Of a stretch of 64,000 nt of DNA, positions 43,440-55,612 are shown piece after piece (the first letter of the stretch is position 1; each line of letters begins with the position of its first letter). Location: assembly GCF_017591425.1 (NCBI RefSeq), contig NW_024467119.1, forward strand, positions 80,344,894 through 80,408,893. Direction: 5' to 3'. The notes under the pieces were generated by a model. It was not told where the DNA came from. It saw only the letters and a program-made list of their open reading frames with translations, and did no database searches. A program made the translations under genes and the position numbers. The stretch comes from Ochotona curzoniae. Lineage: Eukaryota > Chordata > Mammalia > Lagomorpha > Ochotonidae.

Positions 43440-46400
43440 TTAAATCAAGGCAAACATGTGGTATCTAATCTTTTGGGATTCACTCATTTCCCTTAGCATT
43501 ATAGTTTCCAGTTGTGCCCATTTAGCCACAAAGAACTGCATTTTGTTTTTTTTAATAGCTGAGTAGTATTCCATGGAGTAGATGAACCAAAGCTTTCTTA
43601 TCCAATCTTCTGCTGATGGGCATTTCGGTTGCTTCCATGTTTTTGCAATTACTGATTGTGCTGCAATGGAACATAGGGATGCATGTTGGTTTGTCGTAAA
43701 ACAGGTGTTTTGGATATATTCCTAGGAGTGCTATTGCTGGGTCATATGGTATGCAGATTTTGAGTTGTTTGAGTGTTCTCCAGACTGATTTCCATAAAGG
43801 CTGTACCAATTTGCAGCTCCACCAGCAGTGGAGTAGGGTTCCCTTTTCCCCGCATCCTCGCCAGCAAGCGTCATTGGTGTTCTTGTTTATGTGGGCCAAT
43901 CTTACTGGTGTTAGGTGGTACCTCATCGATGTTTTAATTTGGATTTCCCTTATTGCTAGGGAGCTGGAACATTTTTTCATATGTTTGTTTGCCATTTGGA
44001 CTTGTTCCTTTGTGAAATGTTTGCCCATTTCCCGTGCCCATTTCTTGAGTGGTTTGTTTGTTTTGGTTTTTTGGTTGTTTTGAAGTTCTTTGTATATCCT
44101 GGAAATTAGCCCCCTATCGCCTATATCGTGTGCAAAGATCTTCTCCCACTCTGTGGGTTGCTTTTTTACTTTGTTGATTGTTTCCCTTGCTGTACAGAGC
44201 TTCTTAGTTTGATGAGGTCCCATTTGTTTATTCTGTTCTCAACTGCTATTGCTTTTGGTGTCCTTCTTAGAAAGTCGGAACCTACTCCTAGGTCTTGCAG
44301 GGTATTTCCTACATTTTCCTGCAAGAGTTTGAAGGTTTCTGGATGTAGGTTTAGGTCTTTTATCCATGTAGATTGGATCTTGGTGTATAGTGATAGATGT
44401 GGGTCTATCTTTTTGTTTCTACAGGCTATCAGCCAGTTGTCCCAACAACATTTATTAAAGAGGCCTTCCCACTTGCTTGAGTTGTCATTGGTCTTTTTGT
44501 CAAAGATTAATTGGCTGTATTTGTGTGGGTTCCCTTTTGGTGCTTCTATTCTATTCCATTGATCTTCCTTTCTGTCTTTGTGCCAGTACCAGGCTGTTTG
44601 ATAACCACTGCTCTATAGTATGTCCAGAGGTCCGGGATTGTGATTCCCCCTGCTAACTTCTTATTTTTCAGGATGGTTCTAGCTATTCGTGGTTTTTTGT
44701 GTTTCCAGATGAACTCTTGAATCATTGTATCCAGTTCCGTGAAGAATGTTTTGGGCAATTTGATTGGAATTGCATTGAAAATGTATATTGCTTGTGGTAG
44801 TATAGACATTTTAATGATATTGATTTTGCCTATCCAGGAGCACGGGATGTTATTCCATCTTTTGAGGTTTTGTTCAATTTCCTTTTTAAATAGTTTGTAG
44901 TTTTCTTCGAATAGGTCTCCTACGCTTTTGGTTAGATTTATTCCCAAATACTTCATACTTCTCTCTGCTATTTTGAATGGTATCCTGTTGGTTAGATCTT
45001 CTTCCATCTTGCTGTTATTTGCGTACACTATGGCTGTTGATTTTCGTTCGTTAATTTTGTACCCCGCCACTCTGCCAAACTCTCGTATAAGTTCTAGCAG
45101 TTTCTGTATTGAGTCTCCTGGTTTTTCTATGTACAGGATTATGTCATCTGCATATAGTGAAAGCTTGACTTCTTTGTTTCCTATACGTATGCCTTTGATT
45201 TCTTTTTTTGTCTTATGGCCTCTGCAAGTACCTCTAGGACTATGTTGAATAGCAGTGGTGATAGCGGGCACCCTTGTCTTGTTCCAGATCGCAGTGGGAA
45301 GGGTTCTAGCTTTTCTCCATTCAGTATGATACTGGCGTTGGTTTTTTCATAAATTGCTTTGATTATGTTGTGGATTTTCCCATCTATGCCTACTTTGGCT
45401 AGAGTTTTTAGCATGAAGAGGTGTTGGATTTTGTCGAAAGCTTTTTCTGCATCTATTGAAACTATTATGTGGTTCTTGTTTTGCAGTTTTTGGATATGGT
45501 TTATAACATTTATGGATTTCCGAATGTTGAACCATCCCTGCATTCCAGGGATGAATCCTACTTGATCCGGATGAATGATCTGCCTGATGATTTTTTGAAT
45601 TCTATTGGCTAGGATTTTGTTGAGAATTTTAGCATCAATGTTCATCAGAGAAATAGGTCTGTAGTTTTCCTTCTCTGATGGTTCTCTGTCCGGTTTTGGG
45701 ATTAAGGTGATGTTAGCTTCGTAGAATGAGTTTGGGAGGGTTGCTTCCTCCTCTATTGTTTTGAAGAGCTTGTAGAGGATTGGGGTTAGTTCTGTTCGGA
45801 ATGTTTTGTAGAATTCTGTAGTGAAGCCGTCTGGGCCTGGGCTTTTTTTCATTGGGAGATCTTTGATGACTGTTTCAATCTCTACCTCGGTTATGGGTTT
45901 ATTTAATTCTGCAGTTGCCTCCGGACTGAGTTTTGGTAAGTGGTGGGAGTCCAAGAACTTTTCTATTTCTGGTGGTCCTCAAATTTGTGGGAGTACAGTT
46001 CTTTGTAGTAATTTCTAATTATTTTCTTAATGATTGCAGTGTCTGTTGTTATGTTGCCTTTTTCATCTTTAATGCTATTGATTCTCACTTTCTCTTGTTT
46101 TTTTTTGGTCAATGGGGCCAGTGGAGTGTCTATTTTGTTTATTTTCTCAAAAAACCAACTTTTTGATTTGTTGATTTTATGTATAGTTTTTTTGATTTCT
46201 ATTTGGTTTATCTCCTCCCTTGTTTTGATGATTTCTTGTTTCCTATTGTGCGTGGGACTCTTCTGCTGCTGTTTTTCCAGATCCTGGAGGTGTGAGGTTA
46301 GTTCCTGTATTTGGCGTCTTTCTTGGGCCTTGACATGGGCTCCGATTGCGATGAATCTACCTCGTAGCACTGCTTTGGCGATGTCCCACAAGTTTTGGAA

Positions 46401-47249
46401 TGTTGTATCAGAGTTTTCATTGGTTTCCATAAATTTTTTGATCTCATCTTTAATTTCTTCTCTGACCCATTGTTCGTTTAATAGCATATTGTTCAATTTC
46501 CAAGAGTGCCTATACTTCCTGGGGAGTTTTGAGTTGTTGATTTCCAGTTTCATCCATGGTGGTCTGAGAGGGTACATGGTATGATACTAATGTTTTGGAA
46601 GTTGTTTAGATTCGCTTTATGTCCTATCATGTGGTCGATTCTGGAGAAGGTGCCATGCACCGCTGAGAAGAATGTATAGTCTGTGGCCTTAGGATAAAAA
46701 GTTCTATATATGTCTACTAAGTCCAGTTGTTCTATTGTTTGTGTGAGCTCTGTTGTTTCTTTGTTGAGTTTTTGTTTCGTAGACCGGTCCATTGTTGTTA
46801 GAGGTGTGTTGAGATCGCCTACAAGAATTGTGCGGGTTGTCTATGTCTTCCCTTAAGTCTGTAAGTAATTGCTTTACGTAAGTAGGTGCATTAAGATTCG
46901 GTGCATAAACATTAATGATGGTGATTGCTTCTTGATGGATCATTCCTTTCACCAGTATAAAATGGCCTTCCCTGTCTCTTTTGATGTTAGTTAGAATGAA
47001 ATCTATCTCGTCTGAAATTAGGATAGCTACCCCAGCTTTTTTTTCTCGTCTATTGGCGTGAAATATCTTTTTCCATCCCTTCACTTTCAGTTTCTTTGCA
47101 TCCTTTCTGGTTAGATGCGTTTCTTGTAGGCAACAGATGGTTGGGTCTTGTTTGATGATCCATTCTATTAATCTCTGTCGTTTGATTGGTGAATTTAGAC
47201 CATTTGTGTTGAGAGTTAAAATTGAGAGGTTGCAATTTTGCCCTGCCAT
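43440..47249 (-). pseudogene. L1 ORF2 (endonuclease-reverse transcriptase), seven frame breaks
   Basis: Starts at 47249 with 'MAGQNCNLSILTLNTNGLN' and ends at the TAA at 43440-43442, about 1,270 codons, the usual ORF2 length. Visible parts are an APE-type endonuclease (N of 'LNTNGLN', E of 'CCLQETHL', the 'SDH' near 46,560), the reverse transcriptase with 'YADD' at about 45,143-45,154 and the C-terminal cysteine motif 'CWRGCG...LHCWWSC' at about 43,813-43,866. In the family this enzyme nicks target DNA and primes reverse transcription there. Frame breaks lie near 46,829, 46,555, 45,967, 45,206, 44,566, 44,199 and 43,619. By eye all but the first fit a single missing base, mostly inside short homopolymers. 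Between breaks I found no in-frame stop. Confidence 0.9.
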
Positions 47250-47304
47250 GTGATTGTGTTGTGTGTGTGTTGTTGCCTATGTAATTGTCTTGTTTGTGCG
47301 GCCT

Positions 47305-48266
47305 TTAGTTTGGAGACCTTCTTATTTGCCAACTTTGTTTGTGATTTGCCTCCTTTTTGTCCGGGACTAGCGCATTTCTAAGGAGACTTTGCAGAGCTGG
47401 TTTTGTGTAGACATATTCTTCTAGTTTTTCTTTGCTATTGAAGTATCTGATTTCGTTCTCATATACAAATGAGATCTTTGCTGGGTAGATTATTTTTGGT
47501 TGACAGTTGTTTTGTTTCAGGACTTGGAAGATCTTTGTCCATTCTCTCCTTGCTTGTAGGGTCTCTTCGGAGAAGTCAGCAGTGATTCTGATGGGTTTTC
47601 CCCTGTATGTGATCTTTTCTCTACTTCGTACTTGTCTCAGGATTCCTTCTTTGTCTTCATTGGAGTAGAACTTGAGCACCGTGTGTCTGGGTGAAGATCT
47701 CTTTGGATCATGTCTGTTGGGAGTTCTCTGTCCATCCTGTATGCGGGGTGGATTCGTGTTCCAAGTGTTTTGGAAGTTTTCCTGTATAATTTCATCAAGC
47801 ACTGCTTGCATCCAGATTCTCTTTCTACTCCCTCGGGGAGGCCGATGATCCGAATATTCAATTTTCTAAGGTAATCCTTCATCTCTTGCATCATTTTATT
47901 AGTTTTGCTGAGGTTTGTCTCCAGCTGTTTAATTCGCTGGGCACCTTCATTTTGTGTGTCTTCTGTTTCAGAGATCCTTTCCTCTGCCGCATTTATTCTG
48001 TTGATGAGGCTTTCAATCTTATTATCTTGGGCATCCAGTTTGGTTTTGATTTGTTGTATTTCGGTGATTATGCGGTTCTGGAGGTCTTCCAGCTTTGTGT
48101 CCACGTCTCTGAGAAATTTTAGCATTATTTTCATCAATTCCTTTGCTGGTAACACTTCCATGTCTTCATCTCGTATCGTCGATATTGATAATGGCTTTTG
48201 GCCCTTGTTTGGTGGGGTGCTGGCTCTTTCATCTGGAGCATAACTCTTTCTGGTGGTTTTTCCCAT
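47305..48266 (-). pseudogene. L1 ORF1 (RNA-binding chaperone), one frame break
   Basis: Starts at 48266 with 'MGKTTRKSYAPDERAS' and would be about 320 residues, a normal size for mammalian ORF1p. Visible order: a basic N-terminus, a long heptad-rich coiled coil (about residues 45-140, with the 'NRINAAEERISETED' pattern), the RRM start 'NIRIIGLPEGVE' and the C-terminal domain 'RGKPIRITADFSEETLQARR'. In the family this protein forms trimers, coats L1 RNA and acts as a nucleic-acid chaperone in the cytoplasmic L1 RNP. The frame breaks at about 47,811-47,813, just after 'GVERES'; the two frames together cover the whole protein. The break fits the loss of one base. There is no separate in-frame stop. 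Confidence 0.9.
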
Positions 48267-49214
48267 TGCGTTGGTGTATTCTGGTGAGGCAAATGGACCC
48301 GTGTGTTGAGGGGCTGTCAGGTGCTTTCCTGTAGAGATTGGAGACTGCAGGCGTGGTGTTGCCGGGCGTGGTAATTTTCAAGGCACCGTTGGTGCGTTCT
48401 CAGGGCCCGGGGCTGTAGAGCACCACCTTGGGGGCCCAGTGGATTCCAGGCACACTCTGGGCACCTCTTCTACAGGTGTGACACCCCAGGGCGTGGAGGG
48501 ATGGAGGCGCTCTCTGGGTGTGCCCCCTTCACGGGAATCCGCAGGGCGTAGAAGGTTTTATGTGCTTTCTCCCTGCATTCTCCGTGTCAGGGACTGCAGG
48601 GTTTTTCAGAGCCCACCTGGTGCGACTCCCACACACGGGACTGTGGGTGAGGCACTTTCCAGGCGTGGCTCTTGTGCAGTGAATCCACCACTCGTGGTGT
48701 GTGGGTGTTCAGAGCCCCTGCTCCCGTGTGGCTCCCCCACACAGGCCCTTAGCGGAGGAGTGGCCCAGGCGCCCTGTTATAATGACTTCACGGCAGGTTC
48801 GCACCGTGTCAGTTTGGTGCAGGAGTTTTCAGAGCTCTCCTGGTGGGTCGCCCACGCTCAGAACAAACGTCCGGCCGCTGCAGTCTGCCTCCACCGCTGC
48901 CGAAGGCCTCCTGCCGGCGACGATCCCCCTGATCTCCCCGCCTCTGAGCTGGCTGCGTCTCCCGTCAGGCCGTTTTCAAAAGTGACTCAGCAGGTCTGGA
49001 GTGGGATGTCGGTTTCTCTGCCTTTGCCCTGCTCCGTTCTCGTTGTTCTTCCGAGTTGTGTGGATCCTTTTGGCTCCACACTGTCCCAGGGAGCTTCACG
49101 GACCTCTCCCTGCGGTTCCCTGCTGTTCCTCTTTGCTGCTTCTGTAGCGTTCTATCACTCTCTCACTAGACGCTCCCTCACAGCCTTCCTCCTACGTCGG
49201 CCATCTTCGCTCTC
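48267..49214 (-). promoter_or_regulatory. L1 5' UTR / internal promoter
   Basis: GC-rich and CpG-rich compared with its surroundings. The 5' terminus on the minus strand reads 'gagagcgaagatggccgac', the position at which L1 elements carry a YY1 site that directs start-site choice (established for human L1). It contains degenerate repeats of about 107-119 bp marked by 'tttcagagc' at 48,605, 48,709 and 48,829. An incidental plus-strand open frame of 291 codons (48,439-49,314) runs antisense through it with no recognisable domain. Confidence 0.8.
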
Positions 49215-49439
49215 GTTAGTAAAGGATTTATGTCTGGTAGTGTACCAGTGGCACCTCTGGTGCTCAGAAGCAAAGACGCCCATGTCTGTAGAACTTTATT
49301 TTCTTAACTCCTGAAATCATTGGAAGATCAACCTACCTTTCTGTCCAACTCGGAAGTGTACCAAATGAACATGATCCTTCTTCCAACTCTAGAAATGTGA
49401 ATAAGAAAGCAGTGGAATGAGAACTACCAGGTCTGGGTC

Positions 49440-51425
49440 AGAACTTACAGTTCAGGGGTCGTGACAGGTGGGGGACTGAACCAAACCGAGTCAGAGCAAC
49501 TGGCATGCGTGTGACCTGTGGCTGGGAACAGGCCCTGTTGGGGGGCTGAGGGGACACCCTAGCTGGGTGGAAAGTTCCCACCAAGGGGAGCACGAGCTGG
49601 AATGGGGCTGCATTCTGGTCAGGATACAGTGGTAATCTCCCTTGGCACAAGTATGGACAAGACGCACCAGGCTGGGCCAGACTGCAATACCTTCTGGTGT
49701 TCTGGATGACCAGGGTAGAGGTGGGATGGACTAGGCTAGGTCTCAGCCCCAACTGAGCCATATATGAGCTATATGTGGGTATGCACGAGCCGTGGCTGGG
49801 CTGAAACATTCCAACAGCAAGAACCAGAATGGGTTGAACGTCATTTAGGAAAAGCTACTGTTCCTGCTAGGACAGGAGGTGGACTGAAAAGTACTGGCTC
49901 ATGGACCCACTGGTATGCACGAAAGCTGGCACTGGGAGGGGTTCTGATGGAGGAGCCTGGGCAACTCCTCTGGCAGGACACAGACCCTGCAAGTAAGCAC
50001 AAGAAACGTGGAAGGAAACAGCCAAGGGGTCATGGAAAGTGTCCCACTGGCATACATTTGGCATGGGTCGGGAGCAGGCTGAATCAGTTTGCGTCATCCA
50101 CTGGCAAATCTGAACGCCAGAACAGAGTGTGGGTGGAGCCATGTTTGGTCGCGACAAAAGCAGTACAGAACACGGAATGCCAAGGTGAGGTTGCCTGTAC
50201 CAGATGTGACTGGAGCACCCAACCAGCACACGTGAGAACCAGGAACGGAGGGGGCAGAATCAGTAGGGGAATAAGGGGTGGTTCCCTTGCTGAACAGCTA
50301 CTCCCACTGGAGAGCATGAGCTGAGATGGGGGTTGACCAGACTAAGCAGGGCTACGACACCTGTGCGCCTCATGTGGTCCAGATCAGGGAAAAACCAGGC
50401 TGGGTTGATTATTCCTACTCATGCAATCTACAATTAGAGTGGGTGAGGGTTGTTGGGGCTTAACCACAACATCAGCTGGCAGAAGCTGGCACTGGGAGCT
50501 AATTTTGTCAAGTTAAACCACAAAGCCACCTGGAGAGTGCATAACTGGGAATGGGAATGGCCTGGGAGGGAAATAGTGGGCTCTTCCCTCTTGGGTTGCC
50601 ACCCCCCACGTAAGAGCACGAAAATGAGGACAGGGGCTGGGGTGGCTAGACAGATACCCAACAACATCTGTGAAGGATGGACAGTTAAGCTGGTTAGATG
50701 GAACAAAGTTTTAATACCCATTGACATGTATGAGAACAGAAGGGAATGTGGGACAGATTGGTCTACTCTGCCACACATACTGGCAAACCAGGGTAGGGGG
50801 CAGGCCTGTTTGGGATTATTGTGGGTCGCTCCGGGTAGGCTGTAGCTCCCACTGGCTTATGTAGGGGCCAAATATGCACTGGGCAGAACCAGGCTGGACT
50901 GCAAACACCCATTGGTTCCAGAGGAAGACAGGGATGGAAACAGAACTAACCCAGCAATTGCAACCACCAGCTGATCGGGGTGATGGACTGTACTGGGCCC
51001 TGTGCTTGCTAGCACATACAAAAATCTTATCAGGGAACACTTCAGACAAAGTTTCTTGGGGGATCCCCCCAATCGAGCTTTTGGACTCAGAACGCTAACC
51101 ATCAAAGACAGAGGACAGAACAAGTCAATCAACCACCTCAGCTATATGTTGCCAATGAAAATACTGGGCAAATGGAGACGCTATGATGGACTATGTCGAT
51201 CAGTGGAATCTCCAACAACCACATCGTGCTTGGAGTGGTGAGAGTGGCAGCAATTCAGAACTGTTGAACTATCAAAACCACTTGATCAAGACTCGGAGCA
51301 TGCCCCACACCTGGGACCTGGGGTGGGTGGGAGACTAGGTGGGGCTTCTCCCTTAAAATCTCCTTTTACATCAGATATATTAAGGAAATAATATGGAACT
51401 AATTGTCTTACACCCCCCCCCCCCA
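49440..51425. repeat. Unassigned 2-kb block of degenerate tandem units
   Basis: GC-richer than its surroundings. A phrase like 'cccactggcatgcacgag..accaggctggg' recurs in drifted form near 49,502, 49,576, 49,639, 49,907, 50,044, 50,096, 50,223, 50,303, 50,527, 50,718, 50,848 and 50,908. Most neighbours are about 55-75 bp apart, some about 100 bp or more. A non-repeated 3' part follows (about 51,040-51,410, 'atcaaagacagaggacag' to 'ttaaggaaataatatgg'), and the block ends at a run of 12 C (51,413-51,424). Short frames on both strands (up to 186 codons) lack any recognisable domain. I do not recognise the family. Options are a decayed minisatellite, a composite non-autonomous retroelement with an internal VNTR, or an LTR element with internal repeats. 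Confidence 0.6.
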
Positions 51426-51589
51426 AATGACAAACTTGCCAATTTGCTCAAAACTAAACCAATGATTTTAGGCAGTCCTAAAACAATTTTGATGGGCTTT
51501 ATGTAAATCTTTTTTTATTAAAGGTTTTTAAGTTTTATTACATAGAAAAAAAGATCTGGCCATCCCTCCCCGAGACACTGCTCAGGAGA

Positions 51590-52050
51590 AATGAAAATGT
51601 GTGTTCATATAGACCTGTGCATCAGTGTTCTCAGAGTTGTCTAAATCCTGAAAAATCCCAGGTATGTGTCAATTAATGGATGGGTAGAAGAAATGGCGCT
51701 AACATCCACACAGTGGAACATGACTCTGACACAGAAAGAATAGTCTGTGTGAGTTAATTCAATGATGGAAGTATAAGAGACAAGGCATCAAAACAGCTGT
51801 GTGTTTTATGATCCCATTCATCTGACCATCTGAGAAAAGAGAATTATAGGGCTAGAAAACAGATCAGTGGTTGTTAGTGGTGGGCAGCGGTGGAAGGTGC
51901 CTTCTAAGTACAGTAGGGCCCAAGGATATGAAAATACTTTGTATCTTGACTATGGTGATAGCATAACTATATAGACTTGTCAAAATTCATAGAACTGTAC
52001 GTCGAAAATGGTTAAATCTACAGTCTTTAAATAAATGTACAGATTTTAAA
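51590..52050 (+). mobile_element. L1 3' end relic, sense
   Basis: 'tcaattaatggatgggtagaag', 'ggaacatgactctgacacag', 'gatcagtggttgttagtgg' and 'aaaattcatagaactgtacgtcgaaaatgg' followed by 'aaataaatg' match the 3' end of an older L1 subfamily. Confidence 0.7.
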
Positions 52051-52054
52051 AGAG

Positions 52055-52875
52055 GTGGAACAATCTTGCTGTAGATTCTCTTTACATTTTTAGACATTTC
52101 CATAGTTTCTGAGCTTTTGATTTCATTTATTTTATCACCAAGGAGAGACTGAGTGAATGCAGAGATCCCATTGGTTTTTAAAATGTGATGAGGTTGGTTA
52201 GCCTGGGCAGAAAGATTTTGCCTTTGTCTTAAGGTTGGTTTGTCCAATGTCTTCCCGTGGTTTCTTGCACCTGTTTCAGTTTGTACTGAGACTTGAAAGC
52301 ACTGAAATTCTTGAGTGCTATATACAAATGTAAGAGAGGCATGATTTCCACAGGTGGAGGTAATTTTAATTTTCAGAAGTGGCCTCGCCCAAGTTGAGCC
52401 ATCTTATGCTTTGCCAAACTAGAATAAAGCCTAGGACCCATAATTTGCTGAGCCTTTCACAGTTGGATGTGAATTCCTACCCAGCAGAGACCTTGTGAAA
52501 GCTGGGAGTCTCCTGCATCCCGATGCCTAGCTCCTGCACACTTTAAGATCCAGTATGTATGCAGATGCTTAAGAGCTATCCTCTATACCCTACGCTGCTG
52601 AATCTGCATACCTTGCCTAAGTGATTAAGTGCGTGCCTGGGACCTGGTTCTGTTATTAGGCACCAGAACTGTGAGTACTCTTCCCGTATTTCACACTACG
52701 GTCCAACAGATGGTCCCTGACTTAAAACGGTTTCAGTTAATGACCTTTCCATTCTTGTAGGGTACGAAAGTGAAACCATACTTTGCATTTTCATCTCGTC
52801 TAAGGCAAATACTTTGCTCCTGTTGCTCTGGCCCATATCATCATCATTTTGATTTCGATATGAAGTGAGTTTAGC
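52055..52875. other. Unique DNA, no gene seen
   Basis: No repeat or coding region is supported. Confidence 0.45.
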
Positions 52876-52879
52876 ACCC

Positions 52880-53285
52880 AAAGCTCCATGTGTTAGAGGT
52901 ATGGTCCTTGGCATAGCGACTTGGGAGGCTGTGAGATCTGTGAGAAGTGGTGCCCAGTGTGAGTGCCTTAGGATATCGTGGAAGGTTTTATGGTAATTCC
53001 CTTAAAACCCTGAGTTCTAACCAGGGTGTTTTTACAAGTGCCAGTCTGACTGCTCTGCCAACCTACATTCTTGCTTCTTGATTAGAGATGTGAACTCTTC
53101 ATCTCACCTACTCTCCTGCTGTTGTGACGTTGTCTACTGGTAGGCCCTCTTTGGATACCAAACTGATGGGACCTGCCCAGTCTTGCATTTTCAATTTCTA
53201 GAACTGTGAGCAAACTTTTCTTTAAAATTTCTAAACTTCATGTATCTTACTAGAGTAATACAAACCAATGAATACATTAATATTG
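52880..53285 (-). mobile_element. MaLR-type LTR, antisense
   Basis: 'gagatctgtgagaagtggtgcc', 'ctcctgctgttgtgacgttgtctactggtaggccctc', 'cttgcattttcaatttctagaactgtgagcaaac' and 'catgtatcttactagagtaatacaaac' match the antisense order of MST/MLT-type LTRs, terminating as they do. Non-coding relic. Confidence 0.5.
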
Positions 53286-53289
53286 CACA

Positions 53290-55550
53290 AAGTCATCAAA
53301 ACCCTACTCTCAGAGAGCCATCATGCCAGTGCCTTTGCTCAGTCTTCATTCCACATCAGCTCAGCACCTCAACTGAGATGCTCGACTCAAATTTGTAACC
53401 TGCATAGAAGGGTACAAATTCCTTATGTGACAGGGAGAGAATAAATTTTAAGTTCATTGTTATCCCTGAATTATAATGGGTAACTTATGGCTTTCCACTT
53501 CATGATAGGAAAGTGATACAAATTCAGAAGGAATTATAGTTCAAATTGGACCTCTCCCCAGGCTGTAATCTACTATAATCCCTTCTCTCAACACTGGGTA
53601 AAGGTGAGACACAGCTCCTCCTCAACCAAGGTGCATTGTGTCACCATGAGAAAAAACAACAGGTGCTCTATAATGTGATTTTGAGTAGTGTTGAGTAGAC
53701 TAGCCATAGTCCATGGATTTTTAATTTACCAGAGAGCTTTTGGGTGGAAATTCCATTGTAATTCAAGGTTTCATGGGAAATACCTTAAAGCCTTCCAAGG
53801 ACAACTCCCACCATGTCCTAAGGTACTCTACCAGGTGCAACCTCACAGGTCTCAACATACTAAGGAACACACCTCCAACACAGGGAACTTGAGAGGCTAT
53901 ACTATTTAACTCCATATTCAAACCATAGTAACGATGACACATGGTCTGGACAAGAAACCCATTCTTTTCATTGTGTTCTAAGCCCTCTCCTTTAGTTTTC
54001 CTTCAAGATGCTCTTGATTTGTACTGTTTTACTTGTGTTAGGAATTTTTGCCATTAACCCAAGATGCTAGATGCAGTGAATCATAAAAAGGTTCTTTAGT
54101 CAAGAAGGAGAGGCAGCTGTGGGGAGGGGAGAGAGAGAGAGTAAAGGAAGATGGCCTTGGGATGAGAGTGGAGGCAGAGCAGGAAGAATATAGAAGAGAG
54201 AGAGGTATCTTGCCATAGTGACAGAAGGGGGGCTCCTAAGGAGGTTAGCAGGAAAGCAGGAAGGTAAGAGAGAGAGAGAGAGAGAGACATGAGGGTCCAC
54301 ACGCTTCATAGCAAGGGGGTAGGAATTAGGAACACATGGCCATGTGGGATTGGTGGATGGAGGCACCAGGCATGGTACCATGAGGCTACAAGCGGATTGG
54401 ACTAGTGGAGAGCGGGCTTGCAGTGGATTGGTAGAAGACAAAATTGGGTGCAAAACTAAATAGCATGAAACTTTAAAGAAACCGAAACCTTAACTTTAGG
54501 GGAACCTAAGCGAGCATCCAATAATAGGGTCTCATCGGTCTTCAACGCCAACTCTTGAGTCATTGCTCACAACGTGATTTGACCTGAATAAGAGTTTTTG
54601 AAGTGTTGGAAGTTCAGCAGTCATTATCATCTTTCCCTCCAGGAAGGGGATAGGTTAGGTACTGGTTCAGATTCGCCGCTTGTCTGGAGAGTGATTGTGT
54701 AACTCATCCAGATGTGAAGAGTATGGTCGTGAATCATGATTCTGTCTGAAGTTCTGTGCCTGAGTGCTGCATTCAGATCTTGCTTCCCTTCTCCAGCTGT
54801 GTGACAAGGCAGGTGATCCAGGGTCATGACAGGTCCTGATACACTGAGGGCTCAGGTGAAAACTCAGGGGTCTTTCTGAATTTGGAATCACTCCATGCAT
54901 GTCTACTTTATGATCACTGTCAACACACACTGGGAGGCAAGGGCCATGTGAAATCTAGAGACTTCTCATCTTAGTGCATTGTTGGAGCACAAACTCAAGC
55001 CTACCCAGGGTTCATCTTTTTCCCTCAGCACCATATCATCAAAAATGTTCTATGACCAGAAAAAGTTTGCCTGTGTTCAAAGCTTTTCAAAGTATATATG
55101 AAGATGACTCATGCAAGAAGAGTTCAACTTTCCATTAATAACAAGGGCAGGCAATAGTCAGCTTTAGTCTGATGCAAGTGACTAGCAAGCTGAAGCAGTG
55201 TCCTCAGGCTTCTTACATCCTAGCAGTCCAGGGGCCATATTTCAAACCATGTTGTGAGTGGCTTTCAAAGAAGTCACCCAAATGTTCTGACTGTAAGACT
55301 CAGTAGTGCACCAAGAAGGGGGCAATGTGCTGTAGCAGAGTATAGGCCTTCCACAGTGGAGTGAGACTTCAGGACTGCCTTGGATGTGGGGTTGAGGGAC
55401 AGTGTGGGCTCTATGAGGAACAGCCTGTATCTTCTTAGTGGCAGCCCTGAGTTGGGGGTGTTGTATGGATAAAGTGCCTTTGAAGTTGGCCACATGTCTA
55501 GGAGCACAAAGTGAGAATAAGAGAGGAGTTCAACATGAAACTGTGAGTAG
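53290..55550. other. Mostly unique DNA; GA-rich patch
   Basis: A purine-rich stretch at 54,100-54,290 includes a GA run at about 54,266-54,288. A segment at 53,560-53,930 looks like a decayed LTR, but I cannot place it. No gene is supported. Confidence 0.4.
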
Positions 55551-55553
55551 TTA

Positions 55554-55581
55554 AAAAGCTTTATCTCTGTGTGCATGTGTC

Positions 55582-55612
<31 letters not shown>

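Larger units (their letters stand above)
42980..49229 (-). mobile_element. Complete L1 (LINE-1) retrotransposon with 15-bp TSD
   Basis: The element body is about 42,995-49,214 on the minus strand and is flanked by a perfect duplication, 'gttagtaaaggattt', at 42980-42994 and 49215-49229. From 5' to 3' it has a terminus with a YY1-like 'aagatggccg' (complement of 49195-49209), a GC-rich 5' UTR of about 950 bp, ORF1, a spacer of about 55 bp, ORF2, a G-rich 3' UTR and a 13-base poly(A) read as T at 42992-43004. The length of about 6.2 kb is normal for a full-length mammalian L1. The perfect TSD shows a recent insertion, yet both ORFs carry frame breaks (see the ORF entries), so as written it could not make ORF1 or ORF2 protein. 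Confidence 0.95.

Noticed and set aside
44928..46584. Plus-strand open frames with membrane-like translations over the L1
   Set aside because: They are the antisense shadow of L1 ORF2; A-rich sense codons read as Phe/Leu/Ser-rich on the other strand.
48439..49314. Plus-strand open frame of 291 codons
   Set aside because: It is antisense through the L1 5' UTR and crosses its border and TSD. GC-rich sequence gives few stops; the translation shows no domain.
49764..50324. Plus-strand open frame of 186 codons in the tandem block
   Set aside because: Opposite-strand frames of similar size overlap it, as expected in GC-rich tandem repeats with few stops. The units are not in a constant reading phase.
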